Shown: positions 23,750-34,735, numbered from the stretch's first letter. The stretch: 64,000 nucleotides of DNA from Pyricularia pennisetigena (GCF_004337985.1 NC_043744.1:932730-996729), one strand, 5' to 3'. Numbers and translations: made by a program. The notes: generated from the sequence alone by a model not told the origin.

Positions 23750-25219
23750 TTACTCGCTGGTGCTGCCACTGCAAGAACCACGTGACTGGTTGTTTTTGTC
23801 ATCGTCCCCCCCTTTGGGCGTCAGGTGGAAAACTTCGCTTACTCTACTTTCCTGCGACTTGGTGACTTCGACCACCGCCTGCACATTAGACGGAGACATG
23901 TAAGGATCGAGACGGGAGCCCGCCTCATTGACGGCCACGTGGCCCGGGGGACTATCTTCTTTGTTTAGCAGGTTCCTTAACTCCTCGGGCGAGGTAATGT
24001 GACTCGGCGGGTCTGGCCACTCTGCCTGGCCGGTACTGTCTAATGGGAGGTCTATGTGCAAGTTTCTGCACCTTTCGCCAAAGCGACAGTATCCATTGAG
24101 GTAATCTCTGCAGACCACGAAGTCGGAAAGTGATTTTGGGAGCTCTTTGGCTCTTTGACGCGCAGAGGCTAGTTTCCTAGTGTTGGAAGTCGTGCTTTTT
24201 TTACTTTGATCTGGCCATGGCGCTTTTACAATTTTTGAAGCGACTTCAGCCATAGGTGAGGTTTCGGTTTGGGAGAAAGATACGCCAGCAGCCACACCCC
24301 GGACAGAAGCAGATTGCTCGGGGATTTGGAGCAACGTAGGCCTGAAGACGTCATAGAGCTCTTCCACTCCGAGATCTAACTTTGTATATTCATCATGAAA
24401 GTAGATTCCAGGGGCTTTAAGCAGCGTAAAGAGATCCTTCTTTCCGACAAAGGAAGTAAGTTCTGAAATGTAGCCGACATCATGGCAGCCTGCAAAGTAT
24501 ATGTGTTTGCACTGGGGGTTTTCGGCGTGGAGCTTCAACATGGCTCGGACCTTAAAATCAGCGTTCTCCTTTAGCGGGCCCGCATCGACAAAGTCGAAGA
24601 GACCGTACGACTTGTTGAAGTTTGCAACAAAGTGACTCAACAATGCACGGGTCTCCATGCCTGCCACCCCAGTCTTGCTGAGAATCTTTGACAGGCCGCC
24701 CACGTTTGCGTATATCCGCACCATTATCGCGCAGTGCTCCAGTCCCTTTCGGCGAAGGCTCTCCCGGACGCAGTCGTGGAGCAGCTGGGCAGAGACTCGA
24801 CCGGCATCTGGGTTGATTTTTTCCACATTTTGCTTGAAGACGTAGCCGTCGCCATCGATTAGCACCAGGGCGAAGGGGTTCCGGTCCTGACCCTTTGCTA
24901 TCTGCTTGTACCGCTCCCTCGCCTCCCGCTCCACTTCATAGTCGCTCTTGAGCCACTTGTAATGCTCGATCAGGGCACCGTAGCGTTCGAGTAGCTGGGA
25001 CAGGGTGTTGTTCCGCTGGTAAATTCTTAATTCGGCGCCGGCTCGGCTGATTTCCTCGTCGCTAAGAATGTTCCCATAGTAGCTCTTGGTACGTTCTGCG
25101 CCTGTCAGGAACTTGGAGCGCTTTGTTCGGGCTCTCGGCTGGTGATAAGGAGAGGCCGCATACTCTGTAGCCTCTCGTACATAACCTAGAAATCGACGAC
25201 GTCCCGGCGGTCTCGTCAT
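23750..25219 (-). CDS. CCCH zinc-finger protein with PIN/NYN-like domain
   Basis: A single exon of 489 aa. A coiled N-terminal part (about residues 60-115: ELRIYQRNNTLSQLLERYGA, EVEREARERYKQIAKGQ) leads into FALVLIDGDGYVFKQNVEKI, which starts a domain (about 117-290) seen in fungal CCCH proteins. Its alternating hydrophobic strands and conserved Asp residues (LIDGDGY, FVDAGP, HDVGYISEL) suggest a PIN/NYN nuclease-like fold. A single C-x8-C-x5-C-x3-H-type finger (CRDYLNGYCRFGERCRNLH) lies near residues 378-396, and a disordered Ser/Pro-rich tail follows. RNA binding is the common role for CCCH fingers; nuclease activity is an inference from fold resemblance and may be absent. Confidence 0.75.
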   Translation of the reverse strand: MTRPPGRRRFLGYVREATEYAASPYHQPRARTKRSKFLTGAERTKSYYGNILSDEEISRAGAELRIYQRNNTLSQLLERYGALIEHYKWLKSDYEVEREARERYKQIAKGQDRNPFALVLIDGDGYVFKQNVEKINPDAGRVSAQLLHDCVRESLRRKGLEHCAIMVRIYANVGGLSKILSKTGVAGMETRALLSHFVANFNKSYGLFDFVDAGPLKENADFKVRAMLKLHAENPQCKHIYFAGCHDVGYISELTSFVGKKDLFTLLKAPGIYFHDEYTKLDLGVEELYDVFRPTLLQIPEQSASVRGVAAGVSFSQTETSPMAEVASKIVKAPWPDQSKKSTTSNTRKLASARQRAKELPKSLSDFVVCRDYLNGYCRFGERCRNLHIDLPLDSTGQAEWPDPPSHITSPEELRNLLNKEDSPPGHVAVNEAGSRLDPYMSPSNVQAVVEVTKSQESRVSEVFHLTPKGGDDDKNNQSRGSCSGSTSE

Positions 25220-26447
25220 GGTACTGTTGAATGATTGAATGATTAAACGATTGATTGATTGTCGCTGCTTGCCTTTGTCTTCGTATCGGACAACGCGAGC
25301 AAGTTTGCCCGTGTATTAAATTTCGAGAGCTCGAGTGGGTCGCAAGATCGATACAGGGGATCGACGCACGGATTACCTGACTTCGAAAGGCTGAGTCGGA
25401 GTTGATATTAAAGAACGCTTTAGGCTACCGGCATTACATATGTTACGAGCAACAGCCTGACTGCGGGCGATTTTGCGTCAGACGCCAGGCTTCTTCAACC
25501 AACCCAAACGAGACCAGGTAAAACGTGCGTCGTCGTATTTGCTGAAAGAAAAAAAAATTACCTACCATTCTACGATGCTAATGCAGTGAATACACGTGCC
25601 GGGTGGGGAACGCCACCTAAACATCCACCAGCGGAGCCACACTAACAGCCAGGGGAGGCAGGCCGCTAAAGGCTCAAGCGGCAACCTTACTTCAGCAACC
25701 TACCCATCCAATTTAGGGCTTCTGAATAAAAACAACATGAATTTATACGTTGTCAACGACTAATCCGCAATATTGAAAAGCCTGAAAATTGACATAGATG
25801 AATTCAAGCCCGCTGCGATGGCGATGATACTCACCACATGCATGTTGGAAAAACTGTGGTGATAGCTAAGCAAGCAGTCGCGATCGCGCAGCCGAGTAAC
25901 CGGGATGCCAGGGTTGTTTGTGGTGTGGAGGGTATTCCCCGGGGGGGTGGGGGGATGTTCTGAAACGAGACTACGGATCCGCAGAGGTTCACATACTGAC
26001 GAGGTCTAGAAAATTTAGGTTGCAATGCAATGGTATGGGTTTGAAGCAACATGGAGGAAACGGGTAGTGAAGGCGAATTTTCATTCATGTTCTCATAGGC
26101 ACACTTTAATACCCAATACGAGGCTTAAGCCAGACAAACATATTAAAAGAATCTGATAGGAGCACTGGATTTGTGATCGGATGACATGCAACCCTCGATC
26201 GTCAAAACCTCAGCATGGCAGCCATCCTTGCAGATCTGTTCCACAAATCTATCATTGAACAGTTTGGCTTTCAAACGACATGTCATGTCGAGGAAAAATG
26301 CCAATATGGTATGACACCGACTAGTAAATTTCAAAACGAGGGTATTCGCGCGCGATAGAAATTTCACAAAGAAAAAAAAAACCCCCCGATTCGCCTGTCC
26401 AGCTTGCAGCCGGTCAATCCCCCGCAATGCATAAACCCTTGGCTAGC
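25220..26447. other. Intergenic stretch, no supported gene
   Basis: Contains a G-run (about 25939-25954) on the plus strand and an A-rich run with CCCCCC (about 26371-26386). No coding region is supported. Confidence 0.4.
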
Positions 26448-26702
26448 CTAGGACCGAGTTGCTATCGTCTTGGACCAGGATGGCTGAGGCAGATGATGTG
26501 AAGCCTCAACTACGGGCATGTGCCCGATGGTTGAGGATGTGGCCGTCGTGTCGACGGACCTTCGGTGTCGGTCAGCCATGACGCGGTGCTCGGCCTTCTT
26601 GGCCGGCGAGAGGCTGGAAAGAGAAAAGCGACGACTGTACACAAGGTGATAGTTAGTAATCTGCTGGGAATTAGCTTAATTATATGTGAAAACTCACGCC
26701 AT
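26448..26702 (-). CDS. Small basic protein, 63 aa, with 5-nt first exon
   Basis: Exon 1 is only ATGGC (26702-26698). A 63-bp intron (GTGAGT donor, TACTAAC branch, TACAG acceptor) joins it to exon 2 (26634-26448), giving MARRFSLSSLSPAKKAEHRV and so on. Without the intron there is no ATG before codon 22. The product is short, Ser/Arg/His-rich and hydrophilic, with no signal peptide. The RRFSLSSLSPAKKAEH start looks like a family motif of small conserved fungal proteins, perhaps stress- or development-associated, but I cannot name it. The perfect branch point and acceptor make the splice persuasive. A conventional ORF scan would miss the true start. Confidence 0.6.
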
Positions 26703-28016
26703 GATTGTTTGATATGTTCCCGTAGGTGGAGATTGTGTGTTTTTGTAAAATGTTGCTTGTTTGAGAAAGTTGTGTTTGTTGCTTATGTGCATGCTATGAG
26801 GAGAGGATTGATGAAAACAGAGAATCTTGAAAAATGGAAGCCCGAGGAAGCCTGGGCCTTAATTTATAGACAAAACCACTAGCAGCACTGCAATTTTACA
26901 AACGTCCGTCAGCGGTCTCGCGGCGAGCGTGGCAGTGTCGCCCGACGATATGCAAGAACAGCAAAAGCTCGACGGCGACAACGTTGAAAATGTCGACCTT
27001 TTGATGATCATGACGTTGCTCCACTTTTGGAGGGTGGCCAGGAGTCTTGTCACCTGCGGGCGATTTTGACGGCTTACCGTCGCCACTTAATCTAAGCTTG
27101 CCAATGGCAGAGATGCCCACAGTTCGCTTAGCTGGCGGATTGACGGCAATCAGACTTAGCAGGACCCTTCTTGCATCACAGCGCTGAAGCGAGAGCTGGA
27201 GTTGGTGTGGAGGGTTTATAAACCCAAAGCGAATGACGTTGCCAGCGCGTCCCCGAAAAGCTCATGTAGGTTCCACTCTAACCAAATTCGCAGCCTTTTT
27301 TGTTGTTACTCTGATTAAATCAATCCATCAAATCAAGTAGCCTTTTCTTTGGCTCTGTTATGTGAGCTTTGTCACATACCTTCTCAACACCGGTTAATGG
27401 GCCATAATGAGACTGGAAAATAGTCGCAGGATAGGTTCGTGTTGTCTGCCGCTGGCTCGGGCATGTCCTTGTTGCGAGGGCCTGACTTGCGAGCTTCAAG
27501 AACCTGTCACCTGCAGACGAAAGAATGGAAAATTTATCTCTGGTAAGTTCCAGCTCGCTTTCAGCTGCCCCTATGCATTCCGGGATCCCCTTGGTCCCCT
27601 CTGCGTCGATTAGTTTCTCGGCGCCGCCGGTGATGACTAGGGAGGCGGGAGGATCAAGAAAACACTGCCTAACATATTGCAGTATCATATTGTGAAGAAA
27701 GAGTAAGCCTGTTTTCCAGTTACAGCTCAGCCTTGGTTGTAGTGTGGCATGCGTTGATGAAGAATAGTCACTTACTCGTTTGCTTGGGCCAAGAGTTCAT
27801 GGGGAATGACGGCATGCACTGGGATGACTGCAAAAGAACATTTTATAAGGTAGCAAAAAAAAAAAAAAAAGAAATCTTTCTCTAATTTTGACTGTTCGGG
27901 TATCTAAGGAAAGTACTAAACAGATATTTTTTGTACATTATGATACATTACATTATGTTTGATGACGTCCCTGAAGCCATCCCTGAAGGGCTAGTCTCTC
28001 CCTTCCCGACTGCACC
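26703..28016. other. Intergenic stretch with uncertain coding traces
   Basis: Two minus-strand segments look faintly protein-like. One is 27320-27688 (122 codons, containing LVITGGAEKLIDAEGTKGIP, with candidate donor and acceptor sites inside). The other is 27779-27830 (VIPVHAVIPHELLAQANE) behind a TTCTTTTGCAG acceptor. They may be exons of a small gene, but I could not build a full model. An A-rich homopolymer lies at about 27855-27872. Confidence 0.3.
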
Positions 28017-28553
28017 TTACCACCTGCCACCCTGCTGGGCCGGCATACCACTGACTTCTGGCGTGGTTCCCGAGTAGTAATCGGTATTCTCACCACCGGT
28101 ATGATGGTTGGCAGTGTGTGCTGGCGGTGGTTTTGAACCCGGCGCGTAGGGAGGAGGAGGCACGGACTGTGCAGCATCATAATCGCTCTGCTGGTTCATC
28201 GGCTGTTGATGCTGCTGCTGCTGCTGCTGCTGCTGGGGCTGCTGCGATTGCGGGTAACCGCTGTTGCTGTAGTAGTACCCATTGTTGGTGTTGGTGGTGC
28301 TGACGCTATTCCGCCAGCCGCCTCCCCACTTGTGACTCGGGGCCGTGGCGCCGCCGGCGACCATAGCGGATCGGCGACGTCGTCGGCGGAGGATGCCGAA
28401 GCAGACGCAAAAGAAGATGGCGACAAGGCCGATCACCAAGCCGATGATGGCACCGATGGGCATTACCCGCCGGTTGCGGTATCGGTTGTTGCCGTAGTAT
28501 TGCCGGGCGACTAGTGTGGCAGTATTTTGTGCTTGCTCCAATGGGACGTACAT
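28017..28553 (-). CDS. Single-pass membrane protein, RCR-like
   Basis: A single exon of 178 aa. A short lumenal/outer part (MYVPLEQAQNTATLVARQYY) is followed by one membrane helix (PIGAIIGLVIGLVAIFFCVC), then RRRRRR as a cytosolic anchor. A Gly/Asn/Tyr-rich region, a polyQ tract (about residues 105-118) and a PPPPY motif (SVPPPPYAPG) follow, and the tail ends GGRW. The arrangement of one helix, a polybasic stop and a C-terminal PPxY motif fits the RCR (Congo-red resistance, chitin-deposition regulator) family, whose PY motif binds the Rsp5 ubiquitin ligase. There is no cleavable signal. Family assignment is moderate; other fungal single-pass proteins share this plan. Confidence 0.65.
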   Translation of the reverse strand: MYVPLEQAQNTATLVARQYYGNNRYRNRRVMPIGAIIGLVIGLVAIFFCVCFGILRRRRRRSAMVAGGATAPSHKWGGGWRNSVSTTNTNNGYYYSNSGYPQSQQPQQQQQQQQHQQPMNQQSDYDAAQSVPPPPYAPGSKPPPAHTANHHTGGENTDYYSGTTPEVSGMPAQQGGRW

Positions 28554-28576
28554 TTTGATCGATAACAGTTGTGTAT

Positions 28577-28610
<34 letters not shown>

Positions 28611-29530
28611 CCTTCTCGGGTGTGTATGAGTTTGTAGGATTTGGATTGTGTTTGGCAGAGTGGATGGTCAACTTCTGCAAAGGATTGATGAGGACGTAAA
28701 GACAATCAGCAAAACCAGCAAGCAACCTTCGCTGGCTGTCCTTTTAAGGTCAAACCAATTCGTCAAAAGAATGCCCCGCGGAAAATGAGCCATACTATGG
28801 TATTGCTCCTCAGCCATGCTCGGTAGGCCAGCCAAGAATCGCATGACTTCATTCTGACTTGTTCATAAATGGACGTATGGGAAGATAATGATGATTCTGC
28901 ACACCAACGAACTATTGGAATGAGGCTTGGTGACGGCATGACGCCGATCGAAGAGATCGCCACTTGAGTTTCTCCACTGCGCTCCCTGCATTTTTCTTGT
29001 CTGACGCCAACGAACCGGTAGCCTGCTGGACCCTTTTTCCTTGAGTGGAACCTGTAGTGGCACCAATAGCGTCGGATCGTGTTGGCAGTAGCGGTACAGA
29101 GTCTTCACCACAGCTCATGAGGAATTTACAGCGTCCTTGGAAATCGCATTTCTGTATTGTATATCTTATCACACTCAGTCGCAGACGTTTTCTTTTCGCT
29201 TAGTTTTCTTGATTCCAAAATGTACAAGGCAACTTTGGCCTGGTTGGTTCCATCGCTCCTCACGTGATAGACAGTTCCATGTACCTGGGGTATTCTGCAC
29301 GTGACGGCGTACTGGCTAGGGTGTCTTGGGCCTGTCCCTTGGTGTCAAAATTTTCCCGACGCGCTTGGTAAACACGTGACGATGCCATCGACAACTTTGG
29401 CGACAGTCGAGCCATTGGCTATACGGATATCTTTGTTGATCTGAGCTCATTTGCTCGGTGGCCTTGCGCCAACTATCAAGAGTCGGAGCCTCATTAGAGC
29501 CCTGGCCGTACTGCGTTGTGTGCTCGCGTC
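28554..29530. promoter_or_regulatory. Divergent promoter region with T33 run
   Basis: Separates the minus-strand RCR-like gene from the plus-strand helicase gene. A run of 33 T (28578-28610) lies 25 bp upstream of the RCR-like start codon. It would read as poly(A) in that gene's leader and is likely length-variable. No gene is supported. Confidence 0.45.
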
Positions 29531-32500
29531 ATGACGGCCTTGGCCCGGCTTCTGTCCGTAGGCCGACATCATGCTACGGTCAGCTTAAGACATAGGCCGC
29601 TAGCAGCCAGATGTGTTACCATCTATCGCCCACAGAAACACATTTATTCCTTCCAAGAACCTGACAGAAACTCCGGTCACTTCGCTCAATTTCACTCGAT
29701 TGGTAGTTTACCTAGTGAGGTTGAAGACGTTGGACTTTCCAAGTCCGGCGAGTGGTCTGGACTTCTAGACCCCAAGACTCGTGAAGATGGAGAGTCACGG
29801 CATCCAGGCCAGCTTGATCAGGATAGCGCTTCGCATGAGGATGGAAAGACAGAAGCAGCCGACGCCACACCGACCTGGATGAAAATACTCCAAACAGCTG
29901 TTATTGACGAACATGGACAACACAATCCCCTGGCCAACAATCCACAAGCCGCGTCCAAAGACATCAAGCATGGTGTCATCCGCGACTTCGAGTACTTTGT
30001 GCCACACCTACAAGGTCCTCTATCTGCACTGGCTGCTCATGACCGCGCTGTCATCGACAAACACATCGAATCCATATTGCAGGGAGCGTTTTTATTTGCG
30101 CAACTAGATCCTCTAGCCAACCACGCGTACAACGATCCGAAAGGGTGGCTTCAGATCTCATCCTCTAATGTCCAGCCCGATGGATTGGATCAGATATTCC
30201 AATCGACCATCCAGGCTCGTACGCCTGATTCAGAACTTGTAGGGGTTGGACATGGTGCCAATGCCCTAGACGCCACACGAGCTGCCTGGCTGGACCTTTT
30301 GGTGTCTGGCCGTCAGGCAGTGTGGCTGCACAGAGTCAGGATTCTCGATCCCAACCTGACTGAAGCGGACCTGTGCGACGAAAAACACTCCAAGTACGAT
30401 ATATTCGATATCTACACCAGCGCAGCGGCACGCGGGTCCATCCCGACTGTTGAACTGACGTCGGTGACCCTATACAATCCACGTAATGGGAAGTTGGCAC
30501 CGCGCCACAAGTTCATCATAGAGGCTACGGGCTTGGGTATAAGCGCACACGCCGTGGCCAGGAGTGCATTTGCCGCCAAGAATATGGCGGAGAACATTTT
30601 CATGGACAAGATCAAGGCTCTGGACGAGACGCAGCCTGCGAGTCCTGATGATGGCCTGCTCTCCATCGTCGGCACACCAGAAAACGCTGAACATTTTATC
30701 AAAACTTTCTTGAAAGCGCAGCGGAGCCAACGCCATGGCCTTTACTTCCCCGTTGACGTTACGATCACAACATGGCACCCATTGGGTGAAACAGACGAAC
30801 TCCGTGCCGCCCAAGTTCTATGTAATCGACTACCCGTGGGGCCAGTCGTCATGCATTCTGGTGGCCTTGTAAAACTCAAGGCTCTGGCATCTTACGCAAC
30901 AGCCCTTAGTCTAGCCGCCGAAACGTCAACTGCTGCTGAAGAGCCCAAGTCTGCGCAACCCTCTCAAGACATGATACCACTGCTGGAGATGCATCTCGAT
31001 TCATCGTCTTTGCAAACCATGACCATCCCCCGGAGCACCCGATCACTGGTTGTACAGCGTCTGCCCGCCAATGTTGTGGAACACAACAACGGGGAGGAGC
31101 ACGGCAAGGGGCCTGTTGGCGGTAAAAGATCATGGATCCTTCCATCCGCACGTGCCAAGTTGAATAGAAGCTTAGCTATGCGTTTAGAGGCATGCAAGGT
31201 CGATTCCCGTCTGGAACACATTAGGGCGCAGAGGGCAGAGCTACCCATACACAGATGCCGCAAACGATTGCTCAAACTAGTGAAAGGTAGTCAGTTTATG
31301 ATAGTGACTGGCGCCCCCGGGTCCGGCAAAACTACTCAAGTACCACAAATACTTCTTGATGATGCTATCGAAAGAGGGTGCGGGGCAGAAGTGCGGATTC
31401 TGTGCCTACAACCCCGTCGCATTGCCGCTGTCTGGGTCGCCCAACGTGTTGCAGCGGAGAGAGGCGAACCAGTAGGCAATTCTGTTGGATATCAGGTTCG
31501 GTTTGACACCCGCCGTGATACCCAGCTGGGTGGTACCGTGAACTTTTGGACCAACGGTATTTTCTTGAAGAAGCTCGAAAGTGGAGTGGAAAACATCTTG
31601 GAAAAGTACTCTCACATAGTGATCGACGAAGTGCACGAGCGATCGCTGGAGTTAGATTTAGTGTTGGCCGTTTTGAAGAAGTCGATTGCTGAGCGGCTAG
31701 CCAAGCGGAAGAGCGCACCCAAGATCATCCTAATGAGCGCCTCTGTCGGTGACCCGAAGCAATTTCAGGAATACTTTGTCGACAGTATTCCTCGTGATCA
31801 GATGGGGATACCAAACGCAGGCGATATCTGCCCGCTCTTGTCGGTCTCCGGCCGCACATTCCCTGTCTCATCATCGTATATTGATCGGCTGATCCCGATG
31901 CTGAGAAAAAAACACGGCGAGCAGTTTGATCGGTTGCTGCAAAAAGAACCTGGCGGAAAGGAGACTGCCGAATATCTCGACATTGAGTTATCTTCGGAAT
32001 GGGACATAGTCGACAAATTCTTGGCCGCAAGACATGCTGCATTTGTCCCCATCGACTTGGTGGCAGCAACCATTGCTCATATTGCCTCATCAGGAAAACC
32101 CGGTGCCATCCTTGTCTTCCTTCCGGGTTTGAGGCACATTCTTGCGGTCAACAATGCGCTGCGAAACCCGGCGGGGTTCTTGGGTGTCGACTTCAACGAC
32201 ACCTCCAAATTTAGGATCCAATTCCTGCACTCGACCATGCCGAGCCTCGACCAGAACGAGATCTTTGAGAAGGTTCCTTCTGGTTGTCGCCGCGTTATCC
32301 TTTCTTCCAACATTGCGCAGACCTCGGTGACAGTACCTGACGTCGTCTACGTGGTTGACACTGGAAAGACCAGAGCGCAAAGATATGATCCGTCAACACG
32401 CATCACCAGCCTGGCTACGGAATGGGAGACCCAATCGGATGTGATTCAGCGGCGAGGACGTGCGGGCCGCACACAGGAGGGCCATTACTACGCCCTCTAC

Positions 32501-33769
32501 TCGCAACAGCGATGCCAGCGCATGGAAAACGCTGGCTTGCCCGACATGCTGAAGTTGGACTTGACGAGCGTCTGCCTGTCCGTAAAGGCCCTAGGCTTTG
32601 CAGGCAACATTGGTGACTTCCTCGCCGCCTCAATCACTCCCCCCTCCCCCAGTGCCGTGAAAGAGGCAGTTGACTCCCTCAAGGCCATGGATGCGCTGGC
32701 AGAAAACGAAAGAATCACCAGCCTTGGCCGTCTTCTCTGTCATATTCCTCTGGACCCGTCGCGTGGAAAGATGATACTCCTGGGGATGTTGTTCCGATGC
32801 TTGGGCCCCATGATAGTAATGTCGGCTCTCCCCGAAAGGACTTCACTTTTCGACTTGCCACCCGTTGGCCGCGTCGCGGCGAAGCAAGCTCAGAAGCATT
32901 TTGTCGTGGCGGACAGCGATCACCTTACCCAACTAAACGTCTACAATCAGCTGCAGAAGCAGGAACGATCAGACCCACGCACGGGCAGCAGTTTTGCTTA
33001 CAAGAATTATCTAAATTTTAGGAAATATAAGGAACTGAAGCTGATCGCAGAGCAGATCGAGGACGTGCTCGTCGGCCACAGGCTGGTCCCAAGGAGGGAT
33101 GAGGACGAGCGGCGCTTTTCTAGCGTCGGTGGCATTCAGCTCAACGTCAACTCGGGCAATGAGCAGTTGCTGAAGGCCCTGCTGGTCAAGGGTCTCTACC
33201 CGAACGTGGCCATCACGACTGCCAAAAGGCGCAAGTACATGGCGCTCAAAGCGGCGGCCACCGGCAACCATAATGTATACCTGCAGAATTCCTCGGTCAT
33301 TTTTGGCGACCACGAAAAGTTCGAAAAATACTCGGCGTTCATGTACAACGGCTTGATCTCGCAATCCAACAAGACGGCCGCTTGGAACGTGTCCCACATC
33401 GAGAGCCCGCTGGTGCTGGCGCTGTTCGGTGGGCCCCTCCTCCGGCCCGAGCCGGACGATGCGGTGGTGCAGCAGCACCCGCTGCGGACCCCGGACGGTG
33501 ACAAGTTTGGATTTGCATACATGGTCGGGCACCCGGACCACAACAATCCGCAATCGAGGACGCCGGCCGAGACGCTGGTGCAGTTCCGCGAGCACATGGA
33601 CGCGGTGCTCAACGACGCCTTCCGGAGGCTTCTCTTCCAGCAGAGCGGGAAGTCTGCCAAGGCTGGAGCACAATGGGTTGACACTCCCGAACTCAAAGAC
33701 GTTGTGGACAGAGTCGTGGTTTTGCTGACTTGTGAACGTACTCGCTTAGCGCTGCAGGAGCGATTGTAA
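29531..33769 (+). CDS. DEAH-box RNA helicase with mitochondrial-type N-terminus
   Basis: A single exon of 1412 aa. I start it at the ATG at 29531. Motifs in order: I, TGAPGSGKTTQVPQIL (about residue 593); II, DEVHERSLELD (about 699); III, SAS; a motif IV/V region (SSNIAQTSVTVPDVVYVVDT); VI, QRRGRAGRTQEG. Winged-helix/HA2 and OB-fold regions follow (LLCHIPLDPSRGKMILLG, then GLYPNVA). This is the DExH-box RHA/DHX29/DHX30-like plan. The N-terminus (MTALARLLSVGRHHATVSLR) is Arg/Ser-rich and lacks acids, as in mitochondrial presequences. The long N-terminal region includes a possible dsRNA-binding-like segment (ANALDATRAAWLDLL). A mitochondrial RNA-processing or ribosome-assembly role, by analogy with DHX30, is inference. 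Confidence 0.85.
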   Translation: MTALARLLSVGRHHATVSLRHRPLAARCVTIYRPQKHIYSFQEPDRNSGHFAQFHSIGSLPSEVEDVGLSKSGEWSGLLDPKTREDGESRHPGQLDQDSASHEDGKTEAADATPTWMKILQTAVIDEHGQHNPLANNPQAASKDIKHGVIRDFEYFVPHLQGPLSALAAHDRAVIDKHIESILQGAFLFAQLDPLANHAYNDPKGWLQISSSNVQPDGLDQIFQSTIQARTPDSELVGVGHGANALDATRAAWLDLLVSGRQAVWLHRVRILDPNLTEADLCDEKHSKYDIFDIYTSAAARGSIPTVELTSVTLYNPRNGKLAPRHKFIIEATGLGISAHAVARSAFAAKNMAENIFMDKIKALDETQPASPDDGLLSIVGTPENAEHFIKTFLKAQRSQRHGLYFPVDVTITTWHPLGETDELRAAQVLCNRLPVGPVVMHSGGLVKLKALASYATALSLAAETSTAAEEPKSAQPSQDMIPLLEMHLDSSSLQTMTIPRSTRSLVVQRLPANVVEHNNGEEHGKGPVGGKRSWILPSARAKLNRSLAMRLEACKVDSRLEHIRAQRAELPIHRCRKRLLKLVKGSQFMIVTGAPGSGKTTQVPQILLDDAIERGCGAEVRILCLQPRRIAAVWVAQRVAAERGEPVGNSVGYQVRFDTRRDTQLGGTVNFWTNGIFLKKLESGVENILEKYSHIVIDEVHERSLELDLVLAVLKKSIAERLAKRKSAPKIILMSASVGDPKQFQEYFVDSIPRDQMGIPNAGDICPLLSVSGRTFPVSSSYIDRLIPMLRKKHGEQFDRLLQKEPGGKETAEYLDIELSSEWDIVDKFLAARHAAFVPIDLVAATIAHIASSGKPGAILVFLPGLRHILAVNNALRNPAGFLGVDFNDTSKFRIQFLHSTMPSLDQNEIFEKVPSGCRRVILSSNIAQTSVTVPDVVYVVDTGKTRAQRYDPSTRITSLATEWETQSDVIQRRGRAGRTQEGHYYALYSQQRCQRMENAGLPDMLKLDLTSVCLSVKALGFAGNIGDFLAASITPPSPSAVKEAVDSLKAMDALAENERITSLGRLLCHIPLDPSRGKMILLGMLFRCLGPMIVMSALPERTSLFDLPPVGRVAAKQAQKHFVVADSDHLTQLNVYNQLQKQERSDPRTGSSFAYKNYLNFRKYKELKLIAEQIEDVLVGHRLVPRRDEDERRFSSVGGIQLNVNSGNEQLLKALLVKGLYPNVAITTAKRRKYMALKAAATGNHNVYLQNSSVIFGDHEKFEKYSAFMYNGLISQSNKTAAWNVSHIESPLVLALFGGPLLRPEPDDAVVQQHPLRTPDGDKFGFAYMVGHPDHNNPQSRTPAETLVQFREHMDAVLNDAFRRLLFQQSGKSAKAGAQWVDTPELKDVVDRVVVLLTCERTRLALQERL

Positions 33770-34227
33770 ACCTTTTTTTTTTTTTCTCTTTTATAAACAC
33801 GTTTCACTTCATCGTATTCATCTTTGTACAATTAGATCATCCATAGATTGACGGAAAAGAGGGCTGAAAAAGTTTCCATGTAGATGTACTCCCAAAGACA
33901 GTCAAGGTTCCTACACGAGCTCCGAGAGTCATCAAAATATAATCATTGACGGCGGCGTTTGTTTATGTTGCAGACAAGACGGGCCAATCCTACTGCGACA
34001 AGAGGAAAGAAAGCAGCAGCGCATATAGAAGCGGGTAAAATCCGGTCAAATACGGTACCATGGACCCTTCGTTTTCCGGATGAGGGAGGGGGACTCGGGT
34101 CCAGATACGTAAGCTCCCAATCGAGCCAGCAGAGCTTGATGAGACGATGCGGAAGAAATGGCCCAAATGTCGGTCGGTGCTTCAAGTTGCTCGCGCTGAT
34201 CACGGCGGGGAGGTTGATCAAATCCTG

Positions 34228-34240
34228 NNNNNNNNNNNNN
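34228..34240. other. Assembly gap (13 N)
   Basis: Thirteen Ns of uncertain origin in non-coding DNA. Confidence 0.99.
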
Positions 34241-34581
34241 ATCAGCAGATGGGCCTCCCGGTACTATAGTGGAGCTTGCGGCAGATGCGAGGTGAGAAAC
34301 TTGGTGATCTTCGTGACTGCTGGAGCTTGTTGGGCCGTTGGAGACACGTCCGACCGGTTTTCTCCTCGATCTGGCCATGCATCCGGCTGAGGGTTGAGAA
34401 CGGGACGGTCGGCGGGAGAAACAGTTATCAAGCGTGCGATTGGCACCTAATGTACTATAAAAACCCCAAGTGAACGGTGCAGGCGGAGTGGTTGGTGATG
34501 TCACTGATGGAATATTTCCAGGGGATGTTTGCTTCAGGCCTGGATTTCTATTTTGTGACTGGGTTAGAGACCCCCACCCCC

Positions 34582-34735
34582 AAAAAAAGGGAAAAAAAGA
34601 AAAAAGAAAATAGAAAAGAAAAAAGAAAAGAAAAGAGAAAAAAAAGAGAAAAAGTATAAGAAAAAAAAAGCGAAAAAGATAAGAAAAAAGTGAAAGAAAA
34701 AAAGTATAAGAAAAAAAAAAAGAAAAAAAAAAAAG
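34582..34735 (+). repeat. Polypurine (A/G) low-complexity tract
   Basis: An almost uninterrupted AAAAAG/AAAAGAAA-type tract, broken only by a few T (AAAGTATAAG occurs twice). It could form triplex or unusual DNA, and may simply be a microsatellite. Confidence 0.9.

Noticed and set aside
27407..27540. Knottin-like plus-strand segment (CCLPLARACPCCEGLTC)
   Set aside because: C2-C3 spacing is wrong for a cystine knot (1 instead of about 5), there is no signal-peptide exon upstream, and it is antisense to another weak frame.
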